Shown one piece after another: positions 32,927-40,790 of a stretch of DNA of 64,000 nt (positions are counted from its first letter, which is position 1; each line of letters opens with the position of its first letter). The notes under the pieces are model-generated. The model was given only the letters and a program-made list of their open reading frames with translations, did not search any database and was not told where the DNA came from. Source of the stretch: Sphingobacteriales bacterium (GTDB lineage Bacteria; Bacteroidota; Bacteroidia; Chitinophagales; CAIOSU01); assembly GCA_027486795.1 (NCBI GenBank), contig JAIXOI010000039.1, forward strand, positions 40,659 to 104,658. The letters are read 5' to 3'. Made by a program: the position numbers and the translations under genes.

Positions 32927-32944
32927 AATGTAATATGCATTTAG

Positions 32945-34828
32945 TTAATAAACCAATAATTTTGTTGTTTTTACGCCTTCTTTGCTCACCACGCGCACAA
33001 AGTATAGGCCAGAGCTGAGTTGCGATACCGGAATTTGTGCTATGTTAACGCCAGATATAAAGTTTTCAGTGCCTGTGTACACATTTCTACCGGCATTATC
33101 AACCACCTCAATGGTAGCATTTACGGCTTGGGGAGTGGTAAACTCAACCGCAAAACCAGCCGCCGAGGCGGCAGGGTTCGGATAAACTCTTAGGCTACTA
33201 GCTGCATCTACTTGATTAATACCAACAACATAGTTATATGACTTGGTTGCCGTGCAACCGTTTCTATCGGTTATGGTAACAGAGTAAGTGCTGCCTGCTG
33301 TGGCAACAATACCAGCAGCAGTTGAACCTGTTGACCAGCTGTAGGTGTAAGGCAAGACACCGCCATTAGCCTGTATCGTTAAGCTTGTGCCGTTTAGTAC
33401 CAAATCCAGATTAATCGGGTCAGGCTGTGCTACATCAATGCTAAGCACCAATGATTCGTTGCTGCTATTGGTAACGGTTACCAAGTAGTTTCCTTCGTCA
33501 ACGAATGTTAACTGAGAACTTGTGCTGCCATTTGACCATTCATACTGATATGGCCCTTGACCACCGCTTACCGAAACAGTTATGTTTCCGTCGAAAGCAC
33601 CGTTGCAGGAAATTGGGTCAATATCTACTATTGGGATAATAGATGTTGGAGCAGTAGTGACAAAGGTAGAGAAAATGGTGTATGGCGAACAGGTAGAATA
33701 CTTGTTGAAAGCCCTAACACGCCAGCGGTAGGTGTAGCCCGGCAACAAGTCGGTGAAGATAAGTGAGGTGTCGGATACAAGCGTATCAATAGTAAGGTTG
33801 TTGATATTATTTGAGCGGGTGCCCTGTATCTGGTAGTGGGTAGCGCCTGGCACCATTTTCCATTTCAGGTTTACGTAATTGGCTGGAACACCAGTAGCTC
33901 CGGTTGGCGGAAACAAAGTAGCCGATGTATCGGTAATGATAGGGTAGTTAGGAAAGTTTATGCCCAACATGTAACTGCGCCTATCGCTCAAATAAGCTTT
34001 AATGGCATCAACTTGTTCAACGCTGTGGTGGTCTTGGCACGCATCGTTTGCATACGACATGTACAAGCTGCCATCAGGGTTGTAAGGATTGCCTTGAAAA
34101 TCGTTTTTGGTTAGAGTATATGGGCAATTCCATCGGTCGCTAATGAAATCAGCTGGGGTGTCACAGAAGAAATCGGCACTTGAGTTACAATTGCTTCCGT
34201 TTACGCGCTCGTCTGATGATCGTGGAGCATCGGTTGCCGAACGGCCTTCCCAACCATAAAAGGTATGTGGCAAGGAGAAAAAGTGGCCCAACTCATGGGC
34301 TATTGTGCTATTTTCATCGCCTGCACAAGAATTATTGATGGCTATAAAGCCCTGACGACCACCGCCGCCTGGGTTTTGAGGGCCACCAAAACTTGAAAAA
34401 TAACCGCAAGCACCGCTTGGGTCAGCCACAAAAAACATGTTTATCACATTGGCCACACTCTGAGCGTTAATTATGCTTTGATAGCTGCCCGTGTGATTAT
34501 ACAGCGCATCGCTGTTGATGTAGTTAATTTCGTCGTAAATATAGAACTGCCAATCGTATGGCGCGTACTGCCTGTTTAAGGTACACATAGCATCTAGCAG
34601 GGTGCCCAACTTATAATATCCACCGCCAGCGTTGGTGCCAACAATATGCACTTTAATGGGTAAATAGGTAATGCTGGTGCTCTTGTTTGTATACGGACCT
34701 TGATTTACGGCCTTATAGTCGCGCAACCAACTGGTCATTTCAACGGGCATGTCGGTAGCACAAAAGTTTTGGGCGTTTGCATTGCTAATAATTAGAAGAG
34801 CAAACAATGGGGCAAAGAATTTTTTCAT
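32945..34828 (-). CDS. T9SS-exported M43 (pappalysin-type) metalloprotease
   Basis: 627 residues. Signal peptide 'MKKFFAPLFALLIISNANA'. The catalytic domain has the extended zinc site 'TIAHELGHFFSLPHTFYG' (HExxHxxxxxH, about residue 177) and a Met-turn candidate 'SLYMSYANDACQDH'. A fibronectin type III domain follows ('NLKWKMVPGATHYQIQG', 'GYTYRWRVRAFNKYS'), then SprB-type repeats ('ITVSVSGGQGPYQYEWSNG', 'LPYTYSWSTGS') and a type A sorting domain ('LRVYPNPAASAAGF', 'LSSGLYFVRVVSKEGVKT'). It is secreted through the T9SS and should digest proteins outside the cell. It lies beside the PorE-like gene but has its own terminator, so they are separate units. Confidence 0.92.
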   Translation of the reverse strand: MKKFFAPLFALLIISNANAQNFCATDMPVEMTSWLRDYKAVNQGPYTNKSTSITYLPIKVHIVGTNAGGGYYKLGTLLDAMCTLNRQYAPYDWQFYIYDEINYINSDALYNHTGSYQSIINAQSVANVINMFFVADPSGACGYFSSFGGPQNPGGGGRQGFIAINNSCAGDENSTIAHELGHFFSLPHTFYGWEGRSATDAPRSSDERVNGSNCNSSADFFCDTPADFISDRWNCPYTLTKNDFQGNPYNPDGSLYMSYANDACQDHHSVEQVDAIKAYLSDRRSYMLGINFPNYPIITDTSATLFPPTGATGVPANYVNLKWKMVPGATHYQIQGTRSNNINNLTIDTLVSDTSLIFTDLLPGYTYRWRVRAFNKYSTCSPYTIFSTFVTTAPTSIIPIVDIDPISCNGAFDGNITVSVSGGQGPYQYEWSNGSTSSQLTFVDEGNYLVTVTNSSNESLVLSIDVAQPDPINLDLVLNGTSLTIQANGGVLPYTYSWSTGSTAAGIVATAGSTYSVTITDRNGCTATKSYNYVVGINQVDAASSLRVYPNPAASAAGFAVEFTTPQAVNATIEVVDNAGRNVYTGTENFISGVNIAQIPVSQLSSGLYFVRVVSKEGVKTTKLLVY

Positions 34829-34963
34829 TGTAAGATAGCCTTATTAATAATTTAGTTACAAAAAAGTAAATAGCCGGTAACAGTATGGGTGGATAAATTT
34901 AGTCGAAAAGAAACGGATTCCCAAATTTTTGTTAACCTCCGCCCCTATAACACAATTTTTGGC

Positions 34964-34971
34964 TAGTTTTG
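34964..34971 (+). promoter_or_regulatory. Candidate -7 element of mdh
   Basis: TAGTTTTG matches TAnnTTTG and lies 19 nt before the mdh ATG. No -33 TTTG at the usual spacing was seen. Confidence 0.4.
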
Positions 34972-34990
34972 TTCAAAAAATAAGAGAATC

Positions 34991-35920
34991 ATGAAGATAT
35001 CAGTTATCGGTGCAGGCAATGTAGGCTCAACCTGCGCTAATGTTTTAGCCCATTACGATTTGGTAAAAGAGGTGGTTTTGCTCGATATTAAGCAAGGTAT
35101 AGCCGAAGGCAAATCTTTGGATATGTGGCAAGCATCGCACATCAACGGTTACAGCACTCGTATCAAAGGTGTTACTAATGATTATAACGCAACTGCCGGT
35201 TCTGATGTAGTGGTTATTACCTCGGGCTTGCCTCGTAAACCAGGCATGACCCGCGACGACTTAATTAATACCAATGCGGAGATTGTAAAGAGCGTTACCG
35301 AAAACGTGGTGAAACACTCGCCAAACACTATCATCATTGTGGTATCAAACCCATTGGATGTAATGACCTACTGCGCATACCTTAATGCTGGTTTGCCATC
35401 GAAACAAGTGATGGGCATGGCTGGTATTTTGGATACTGCCCGCTACAAAGCTTTCTTGGCTGACGAATTGAACTGCTCGCCAAAGGACGTGCAAGCTATG
35501 TTGCTTGGTGGCCACGGCGATACTATGGTGCCGCTGCCACGCTACACTACCGTTTCTGGTATCCCAGTTACGGAGTTTGTTGAGGCTGGCCGTTTGGACG
35601 AAATTATCAACCGTACCAAATCTGGCGGTGGCGAAATCGTTAACCTTATGGGAACTTCAGCTTGGTATGCACCAGGCGCTGCTGCTGCCCAAATGGTAGA
35701 AAGCATTATTAAAGACGAAGACCGCATTTACCCAGTATGTGCTTGGTTGCAAGGCGAGTATGGTTTGAATGACATTTACCTAGGTGTACCCGTTAAATTG
35801 GGCAAAGGTGGTATCAAAGAAATCATTGAGCTTAAATTGAACGATGCCGAAAAAGCATTGCTATACAAATCTGCCGACGCGGTGCGCGAAGTATGCTCTG
35901 TATTGGATGCTACTGCGTAA
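34991..35920 (+). CDS. mdh: Malate dehydrogenase
   Basis: 309 residues of the LDH-like malate dehydrogenase type. It oxidises malate to oxaloacetate with NAD in the TCA cycle. N-terminal Rossmann motif 'ISVIGAGNVGSTCANVLA', substrate-binding arginines in 'GLPRKPGMTRDDL', the 'VVSNPLDVMTY' strand, and the catalytic histidine in 'LLGGHGDTMVPLPR' (about residue 174). The start is clear from the Rossmann motif. It is followed by a strong intrinsic terminator, the first of two very similar ones that flank the next two genes. PEP carboxykinase, another oxaloacetate enzyme, lies 6 kb away but is not linked. Confidence 0.96.
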   Translation: MKISVIGAGNVGSTCANVLAHYDLVKEVVLLDIKQGIAEGKSLDMWQASHINGYSTRIKGVTNDYNATAGSDVVVITSGLPRKPGMTRDDLINTNAEIVKSVTENVVKHSPNTIIIVVSNPLDVMTYCAYLNAGLPSKQVMGMAGILDTARYKAFLADELNCSPKDVQAMLLGGHGDTMVPLPRYTTVSGIPVTEFVEAGRLDEIINRTKSGGGEIVNLMGTSAWYAPGAAAAQMVESIIKDEDRIYPVCAWLQGEYGLNDIYLGVPVKLGKGGIKEIIELKLNDAEKALLYKSADAVREVCSVLDATA

Positions 35921-35945
35921 TTAGCGCATAGTGCTATAAATTTCA

Positions 35946-35984
35946 AACGCCCCTGCCATTGAGTTGGTAGGGGCGTTTTTTTGT
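35946..35984 (+). terminator. mdh terminator (copy 1 of a near-duplicate pair)
   Basis: AACGCCCCTGCC / GGTAGGGGCGTT stem followed by seven T and GTTGTG. A near copy occurs at 37157-37194, beyond the mystery A/B cassette. Confidence 0.9.
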
Positions 35985-36000
35985 TGTGAATACTAATAAA

Positions 36001-36018
36001 GTCAAGTTATGACTTTAC
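36001..36018. promoter_or_regulatory. Operator-like palindrome, distal copy
   Basis: GTCAAGTTATGACTTTAC differs from the perfect palindrome at 36065 in two positions. The two sites are 64 bp apart and flank the likely promoter of the A/B cassette. Confidence 0.6.
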
Positions 36019-36064
36019 TTTTTATAAATTTAGTAAGGCAATATCTTTACTTTTTGTTGTTTTT

Positions 36065-36082
36065 GTAAAGTTATAACTTTAC
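36065..36082. promoter_or_regulatory. Operator-like palindrome, proximal copy
   Basis: GTAAAGTTATAACTTTAC is a perfect 18-bp palindrome 23 bp before the ATG of the HTH gene. A half site TCTTTAC occurs between the two copies. This is probably the autoregulatory site of protein A. Confidence 0.65.
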
Positions 36083-36105
36083 TTTTATTGCAATAATGAA
36101 TCGCC

Positions 36106-36564
36106 ATGAGTAAGAAAACCCTTATAAGACAGCAGCTTGAAAGCAAAATGTCTTCTTTTTCAGTTTTACAAAATATGAAGAGTCCGCCTACTGGGTGGAT
36201 TAAAGCCGTTCGAGATGCCCTAGGAATGTCATTGGAGCAATTAGGAACCAAATTATCGACCACTAAACAAGGTGTTTTGGATATGGAGCGACGCGAAAAA
36301 AATGGCTCCATTACCCTCAATACCTTAGAGCAAGCGGCAAAAGCACTAGACATGGAGCTTGTTTACGGTTTTGTGCCTAAAGATGGATCGTTGGAAGCGC
36401 TAATTGATAGAAAAGCTAAAGAACTTGCAACGGAAATAGTTTTAAGGGCCTCGAACACCATGAAGCTCGAAGACCAAGAAAACACCTCAAGCCGCATTGC
36501 TAAAGCTATTGAGGAGCGCGCCGATATTATTAAAAGGGAAACACCTAAAATACTATGGGATTGA
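36106..36564 (+). CDS. Mobile mystery protein A (HTH regulator, probable antitoxin)
   Basis: 152 residues that match the pattern of mobile mystery protein A: 'LIRQQLESKM' at the start, then 'PPTGWIKAVRDALGMSLEQLGTKLSTTKQGVLDMERREKNGSITLNTLEQAAKALDMELVYGFVP', an HTH of XRE type (about 38-95). The charged helical C-terminus ('AIEERADIIKRETPKILWD') may contact the partner. The gene overlaps the Fic-domain gene by 10 nt, so the pair is co-translated. The pair is known as a frequently transferred unit and resembles toxin-antitoxin modules; the antitoxin role is inferred from HTH content, overlap and operator sites upstream. Confidence 0.87.
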   Translation: MSKKTLIRQQLESKMSSFSVLQNMKSPPTGWIKAVRDALGMSLEQLGTKLSTTKQGVLDMERREKNGSITLNTLEQAAKALDMELVYGFVPKDGSLEALIDRKAKELATEIVLRASNTMKLEDQENTSSRIAKAIEERADIIKRETPKILWD

Positions 36565-37151
36565 ATATGGAATACATCAATGGACAGACACCTTTGGATG
36601 AAACGGAACTAGAAGGTTTATTAATTCCTACCATTACAACAAGGGGCGAGCTTGACGAATTTGAGCAGCAAAATATTGAGCAAGCGCTTCAGCGGTTAGT
36701 TGGGAGGCGATTGACTGCTGAAAAAATTCTTACAGAGCAGTTTGTAATGAACCTTCACAAAAGAATGTATGGCGAGGTTTGGTCATGGGCTGGTAGTTTT
36801 AGACAAACCGACAAGAATCTCGGTATTGATAAATGGCAAGTACCGAGTGCGTTGAAGATATTATTAGATGATACCGTGTATTGGATAAACAATAAGACAA
36901 TGACCCCAGACGAGATTGCCATAAGTTTTAAGCATAGAATTGTAAGCATACATTGCTTCTCCAATGGAAACGGAAGGCACAGCCGCTTAATGGCAGACAT
37001 TATTATTGAGAAAGTATTTGGACAAAAGGTATATACTTGGGGAGCTGGAAATTTAGTTTATCAAAGCCAATCCCGCACGGAATACTTAAGAGCTGTAAGA
37101 GCGGCAGATAAAGGAGATATTAAACCCTTAATAATGTTTGCCAAATCTTAG
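36555..37151 (+). CDS. Mobile mystery protein B (Fic-domain protein)
   Basis: 198 residues with a Fic core: 'HCFSNGNGRHSRLMADIII' near residue 135, which fits HxFxxGNGRxxR, and upstream 'FVMNLHKRMYGEVWSWAGSFRQTDKNLGI', the region before the flap. Fic enzymes transfer AMP or other nucleotides to target hydroxyls; the catalytic histidine, the GNG phosphate loop and the arginine are all present, so activity is plausible. No inhibitory motif (S/TxxxE(G/N)) was recognised in the chain, which suggests control by protein A. Start at 36555 or 36567; the first is kept. The target is unknown. Confidence 0.9.
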   Translation: MGLNMEYINGQTPLDETELEGLLIPTITTRGELDEFEQQNIEQALQRLVGRRLTAEKILTEQFVMNLHKRMYGEVWSWAGSFRQTDKNLGIDKWQVPSALKILLDDTVYWINNKTMTPDEIAISFKHRIVSIHCFSNGNGRHSRLMADIIIEKVFGQKVYTWGAGNLVYQSQSRTEYLRAVRAADKGDIKPLIMFAKS

Positions 37152-37156
37152 ACTAT

Positions 37157-37194
37157 AAACGCCCCTACCAACACCATGGAAGGGGCGTTTTTTT
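37157..37194 (+). terminator. Terminator after the A/B cassette (copy 2 of the pair)
   Basis: AAACGCCCCT / AGGGGCGTTT stem, then seven T in total and GTG. It shares the stem sequence and the run 'GGGGCGTTTTTTTGT' with the mdh terminator. Confidence 0.88.
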
Positions 37195-37211
37195 GTGATT
37201 TTATAGTGATG

Positions 37212-37394
37212 CTACTTTTTGAAAAACCAAGCCAGCGTTGAAACTACTGACATAACTGTGCCACTAACTAAAGGCCAAGTGCCATTGCCATGGTCACCTA
37301 GTTTTATAATTGCACCAGTGGCAACTAACAATACTCCGCTTATCATAAAGTATATAACAAGGATATTCATTTTACGGCTATCAACAGTTTTCAT
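37212..37394 (-). CDS. Small membrane protein, unknown
   Basis: 60 residues with two hydrophobic segments ('MNILVIYFMISGVLLVATGAI' and 'WPLVSGTVMSVVSTLAWFF') and a basic end (FKK). No family recognised. It lies in a minority orientation between two plus-strand units. The residue pattern looks like a real two-helix protein, but short length keeps confidence modest. ATG at 37370 is an alternative. Confidence 0.52.
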   Translation of the reverse strand: MKTVDSRKMNILVIYFMISGVLLVATGAIIKLGDHGNGTWPLVSGTVMSVVSTLAWFFKK

Positions 37395-37591
37395 AGGGTA
37401 CAGAATTTTAATAATGATACGAAATTATATCAATACTAGCAAAAATCTTGCTTTGGAAAGTTTTTTATAATTGGTACCCAATTCTTGGTCTTTTTCTTCC
37501 CGTGCTACGATTAAATTTACTGATCGGCTCAAAAAATGTCCAATTGCGAGCCGATTAGCAAGCCACCATACCAGCCCTCACCATTTCCCCT

Positions 37592-37599
37592 TACTTTTG
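37592..37599 (+). promoter_or_regulatory. Candidate -7 element of the EamA gene
   Basis: TACTTTTG matches TAnnTTTG and ends 8 nt before the ATG at 37608, again in the form (T)TTTGCACCCaacATG seen at glyS and ABC-F. Confidence 0.5.
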
Positions 37600-37607
37600 C
37601 ACCCAAC

Positions 37608-38537
37608 ATGCAGCCCACCAACCGTAGCAAGTACCTGCCCCATGCCGCATTAATGGCCGTGAGCCTGATTTATGGCACCAACTTTACGCTGGCCAAGCAG
37701 GTTATGCCACTATACATTCAGCCGTTTGGGTTTATACTGCTGCGGGTTATTTTTGCTACTATCATGTTCTGGCTATCAGGGTTGATGATAAAGGAAACCA
37801 TAGCCCGTGCCGATATACCCCGGTTGATGGCGTGCGGTTTGTTTGGCGTAGCCATCAACCAACTGTTCTTTTTCAAAGGCCTTAACATTACCAGCCCTAT
37901 CAATGCTTCGCTGCTGATGATAGTAACCCCCATATTGGTGCTGGTGTTTGCGGTTCTGGGCAAGCAAGAAAAAATGAGCGTGCGAAAGATATTAGGTATC
38001 GTGTTGGGCACAGCAGGCGCCTCGGCCATTATACTATTTAGCAATGCCGCAACCAACAAAGAAGCTAGCATTCTGGGGGATTTATACGTATTTCTGAACG
38101 CAGCGGCCTATGGCACTTTTTTGGTAATTGTAAAACCGCTGATGAGTAAATACCATCCGTTTACGGTCATTAAATGGGTGTTTTTGTTTGGTTTGATACC
38201 CGTGTTGCCGGCAGGATACTCAGAGCTGGTGGCTGTTGATTGGTCGTTGCTTGATACCAGTGCCTGGCTCATTGTGGGCTATGTGCTGCTGTTTACTACT
38301 TACTTGGCTTATGCCCTCAATACCTACGCCATGCGCAGTGTTGAGCCGTCGGTGGTGGGCTACTACATTTATGTGCAACCCATATGCGCCACCATAATAG
38401 CGCTCAGCCTCGGCAGCGACCACCTTACTTGGATAAAAGTAGTGGCCGGCCTCGTAACCTTTGCCGGGGTTTATTTGGCAACTACGAAGCCGACGGCCAA
38501 GGTTACAACTTCCAGCCCACAATCCGTTGCTGAGTAG
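37608..38537 (+). CDS. EamA/DMT-family transporter
   Basis: 309 residues with about ten hydrophobic helices arranged as two EamA repeats. The first begins 'HAALMAVSLIYGTNFTLAKQVMPLYIQPFGFILLR', the second 'ILGDLYVFLNAAAYGTFLVIVKPLMSKYHPF'. Drug/metabolite transporters of this family export amino acids or other metabolites across the inner membrane; the substrate is not predictable. The ORF track start at 37536 adds a proline-rich lead; the ATG at 37608 is preferred because of the adjacent -7 element. Its 3' end overlaps the convergent nitronate monooxygenase gene by 35 bp. Confidence 0.9.
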   Translation: MQPTNRSKYLPHAALMAVSLIYGTNFTLAKQVMPLYIQPFGFILLRVIFATIMFWLSGLMIKETIARADIPRLMACGLFGVAINQLFFFKGLNITSPINASLLMIVTPILVLVFAVLGKQEKMSVRKILGIVLGTAGASAIILFSNAATNKEASILGDLYVFLNAAAYGTFLVIVKPLMSKYHPFTVIKWVFLFGLIPVLPAGYSELVAVDWSLLDTSAWLIVGYVLLFTTYLAYALNTYAMRSVEPSVVGYYIYVQPICATIIALSLGSDHLTWIKVVAGLVTFAGVYLATTKPTAKVTTSSPQSVAE

Positions 38538-39453
38538 CAGTAAACTCTGCCCACATTTCGTTTAGTATTTGTGCGGCGGGTTTCACTTCGTTTATCATGG
38601 CCGCTACTTGGCCTATCTCTAGTTCGCCCTCTTCAAGGTCGCCTTCAAACATGCCTTTTTTGGCACGGGCGCGGCCTAAAAGTATGGCCAACTCTTCGCG
38701 GCTTGCGCCGCGTAGTTCAGCCTCTTGCACTTGCTCAAAAAAGCGGTTTTTTATCAGCCTTACCGGGGTTATCTGCTTCATGGTAAGCAGCGTATCCCCT
38801 TCTTGGGCCTGCAATATACTATGCTTAAAGTTATCATGCGCACTCGATTCGAAGCTGGCCGCAAACCTTGAGCCTACCTGAACGCCATCGGCTCCTAAAG
38901 CCATTACGGCCATCATGGCACGGCCACTGGCAATGCCGCCAGCTGCTATTAAAGGAATGGTAATAGCATCGCGAACCATTGGTATCAGGCATAAGGTGGT
39001 AGTTTCTTCGCGGCCATTGTGCCCGCCCGCTTCAAAGCCCTCTGCCACCACCGCATCCACCCCAGCTTCTTGACACTTTACCGCAAACTTTACGCTGCTC
39101 ACTACATGCACTACCATGATGTTGTGCTTTTTAAGGTGGCTCGTCCAGGTTTTGGGGCTACCTGCCGAAGTGAAGACAATAGGCACTTGCTCTTGCACAA
39201 TAATCTCTATAATATCCACGATATCAGGGTATAGCAGTGGCACGTTTACGGCAAAGGGTTTACCACCCACCGCAGCTTTACACTTTTGTATGTGCTCGCG
39301 CAACACTTCGGGGTACATGCTACCGGCGCCTATTATGCCCAGCCCGCCCGCATTGGTTACGGCAGCGGCCAAGCGCCAGCCCGAGCACCAAATCATGCCT
39401 GCTTGAATAATAGGATACTGAATGCCGAAAAGTTGAGTAATAGCGGTTTGCAT
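38503..39453 (-). CDS. Nitronate monooxygenase / FabK-like flavoprotein
   Basis: 316 residues of the NMO (2-nitropropane dioxygenase) TIM-barrel family. 'FGIQYPIIQAGMIWCSGWRLAAAVTNAGGLGIIGAG' starts the FMN barrel, 'GVDAVVAEGFEAGGHNGREETTTLCLIP' holds the conserved histidine region, and 'AAGGIASGRAMMAVMALGADGVQVGSRF' binds the FMN phosphate. The family oxidises nitronates or, as FabK, reduces enoyl-ACP; the GHNG motif is shared by both, so the reaction is left open. It is a single gene that converges on the EamA gene with a 35-bp overlap. Confidence 0.9.
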   Translation of the reverse strand: MQTAITQLFGIQYPIIQAGMIWCSGWRLAAAVTNAGGLGIIGAGSMYPEVLREHIQKCKAAVGGKPFAVNVPLLYPDIVDIIEIIVQEQVPIVFTSAGSPKTWTSHLKKHNIMVVHVVSSVKFAVKCQEAGVDAVVAEGFEAGGHNGREETTTLCLIPMVRDAITIPLIAAGGIASGRAMMAVMALGADGVQVGSRFAASFESSAHDNFKHSILQAQEGDTLLTMKQITPVRLIKNRFFEQVQEAELRGASREELAILLGRARAKKGMFEGDLEEGELEIGQVAAMINEVKPAAQILNEMWAEFTATQQRIVGWKL

Positions 39454-39573
39454 AGTACAAGGTTATGGGGTAAAAATAAGGGTACTATTGATGCGGGACA
39501 AACCTACCTTAAATCATTTAAGAGGACGGGCTAAAATTGCTCGACTATTGCATAGCGTATAACCAATAGTAAC

Positions 39574-39615
39574 ACTGCGAATTACACCTCCCTACCCCTC
39601 CTTTTTAGGAGGGAA
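39574..39615 (+). repeat. Dispersed repeat family D, second copy
   Basis: 'ACTGCGAATTACACCTCCCT' followed by 'ACCCCTCC' and 'TTTTTAGGAGGGAA'. It matches the reverse strand of 9784-9828 closely and the shorter copy at 40750. The CCCTCC/AGGAGGG ends can pair. Confidence 0.65.
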
Positions 39616-39632
39616 GTGTTATGAATAAGACA

Positions 39633-39671
39633 ATAAAAAAAGTGCCAGGGAACCTTACAACCCTGGCACTT
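39633..39671 (-). terminator. Intrinsic terminator of the ECF sigma gene
   Basis: Perfect 11-bp stem AAGTGCCAGGG / CCCTGGCACTT followed by a T-run on the minus strand. Confidence 0.88.
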
Positions 39672-39723
39672 ACTACTAACTAAAAACCTGATTTAACTAA
39701 CTCCTAAGCTTTATAATCTCCTC

Positions 39724-40314
39724 TCACATCGAGATGGCATTTTCTTCAATCAATTTGCGCAAATTAATAAGCGCATAGCGCATACGACCCAAAGCAGTAT
39801 TAATACTTACGCCAGTGGTATCTGCTATCTCTTTGAAAGATAGGTTACCATAGTGGCGAAGTATTACCACCTCCTTTTGCTCATCGGGTAGGCTCTCCAC
39901 TAACTTACGCACCTTGAGGTGCGTTTCGTTGCGAATGATGCGGTCTTCGGCGTTGTCGTCGGCAAACTTAAGCACCTCGAAAATATCGAAACCATCGCTG
40001 GTAGCAATCATCGGGTTGCGTTTCAACCTACGGAAATGGTCGATGCACAGGTTATACGATATACGCATTACCCATGGCGCAAACTTACCCTCCTCTTTAT
40101 AGGCACCAGAGCGTAGCGTGTGCAACACTTTGATGAACGTATCCTGGAAAATGTCCTCTGCTAGGTTTGTGTCTTTCACAAACATCATAATAGAAGTGAA
40201 CACCTTGTCTTGATGACGGTTGATTAAACATTCCAAGGCATATTCATGCCCTTCCATGTACAAGTCAATCAACTCCTTGTCCGTTTTGGTAGTAATGTTT
40301 GCGGCCGTAAGCAT
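39724..40314 (-). CDS. ECF-type RNA polymerase sigma factor
   Basis: 196 residues. Region 2 'LIDLYMEGHEYALECLINRHQDKVFTSIMMFVKDTNLAEDIFQDTFIKVLHTL' and 'FAPWVMRISYNLCIDHFRR', region 4 'LPDEQKEVVILRHYGNLSFKEIADTTGVSINTALGRMRYALINLRKL'. No anti-sigma gene follows; a terminator sits 53 bp beyond the stop, so the sigma is transcribed alone and would need control from elsewhere or none. Proteins of this type in Bacteroidota are often highly conserved single genes. A 476-bp upstream gap may contain the regulatory region. Confidence 0.93.
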   Translation of the reverse strand: MLTAANITTKTDKELIDLYMEGHEYALECLINRHQDKVFTSIMMFVKDTNLAEDIFQDTFIKVLHTLRSGAYKEEGKFAPWVMRISYNLCIDHFRRLKRNPMIATSDGFDIFEVLKFADDNAEDRIIRNETHLKVRKLVESLPDEQKEVVILRHYGNLSFKEIADTTGVSINTALGRMRYALINLRKLIEENAISM

Positions 40315-40612
40315 AATGTAGTCCCTCTGTTTAGTTTACAATACCTAGTATGTGTTCGCTAAACGTAAGCCAACTACCGTGCCAAAAATGAAAAAGAACG
40401 ATATTATGCCCCAAACAGCACCATAACAGGTGCCTCGAGCATATTTTGTATGCTTTAGTGCACAGCAAGTGTACACTATAATGACTACTACAATCTACAA
40501 TTTAACTACCCTAAAGTAACGCAAACAAATCCTTACTCATTGTTTACCTACCCCCGAATTGACATTCTTTAACAATTAACCGACGAATTGGTGGGGTGGA
40601 TTGGGGAGTGTT

Positions 40613-40648
40613 TTCGATTTACGATTTACGATTGACGATGTACGATTG
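40613..40648. repeat. Dispersed repeat family B, second copy
   Basis: 'TCGATTTACGATTTACGATT' followed by 'GACGATGTACGATTG'. It shares its words with the repeat at 9705-9734 beside the ABC-F promoter. Confidence 0.6.
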
Positions 40649-40707
40649 AAATAGAAAAAGGGTAATTAGAAACAAGACTCCGTATGACGGCGACTTTATA
40701 TCAAAAA

Positions 40708-40744
40708 CAAAAAAAGCCGCGACACCCATCGGCATTGCGGCTTT
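40708..40744 (-). terminator. Intrinsic terminator of pckA
   Basis: AAAGCCGC / GCGGCTTT stem with a 16-nt loop that contains GCCGATGG, and a T-run on the minus strand. Confidence 0.8.
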
Positions 40745-40749
40745 AATAT

Positions 40750-40784
40750 TTACACCTCCCTTGCCCTCCTTATAAGGAGGGAAA
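40750..40784 (+). repeat. Dispersed repeat family D, third copy
   Basis: 'TTACACCTCCCTTGCCCTCC' followed by 'TTATAAGGAGGGAAAA'. Lacks the ACTGCGAA lead of the other two copies. It lies between pckA and its terminator. Confidence 0.62.
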
Positions 40785-40790
40785 ATAGGT

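Larger units (their letters stand above)
40315..40790. other. 476-bp gap with repeats and the pckA terminator
   Basis: Holds a family B repeat (40613-40648), the pckA terminator (40708-40744) and a family D repeat (40750-40784). The left half is the upstream region of the ECF sigma gene. No ORF is supported. Confidence 0.5.

Noticed and set aside
36106-37151. Integrase or transposase linked to the mystery A/B cassette
   Set aside because: No recombinase gene or terminal inverted repeats were seen; only the near-duplicate terminators flank it.
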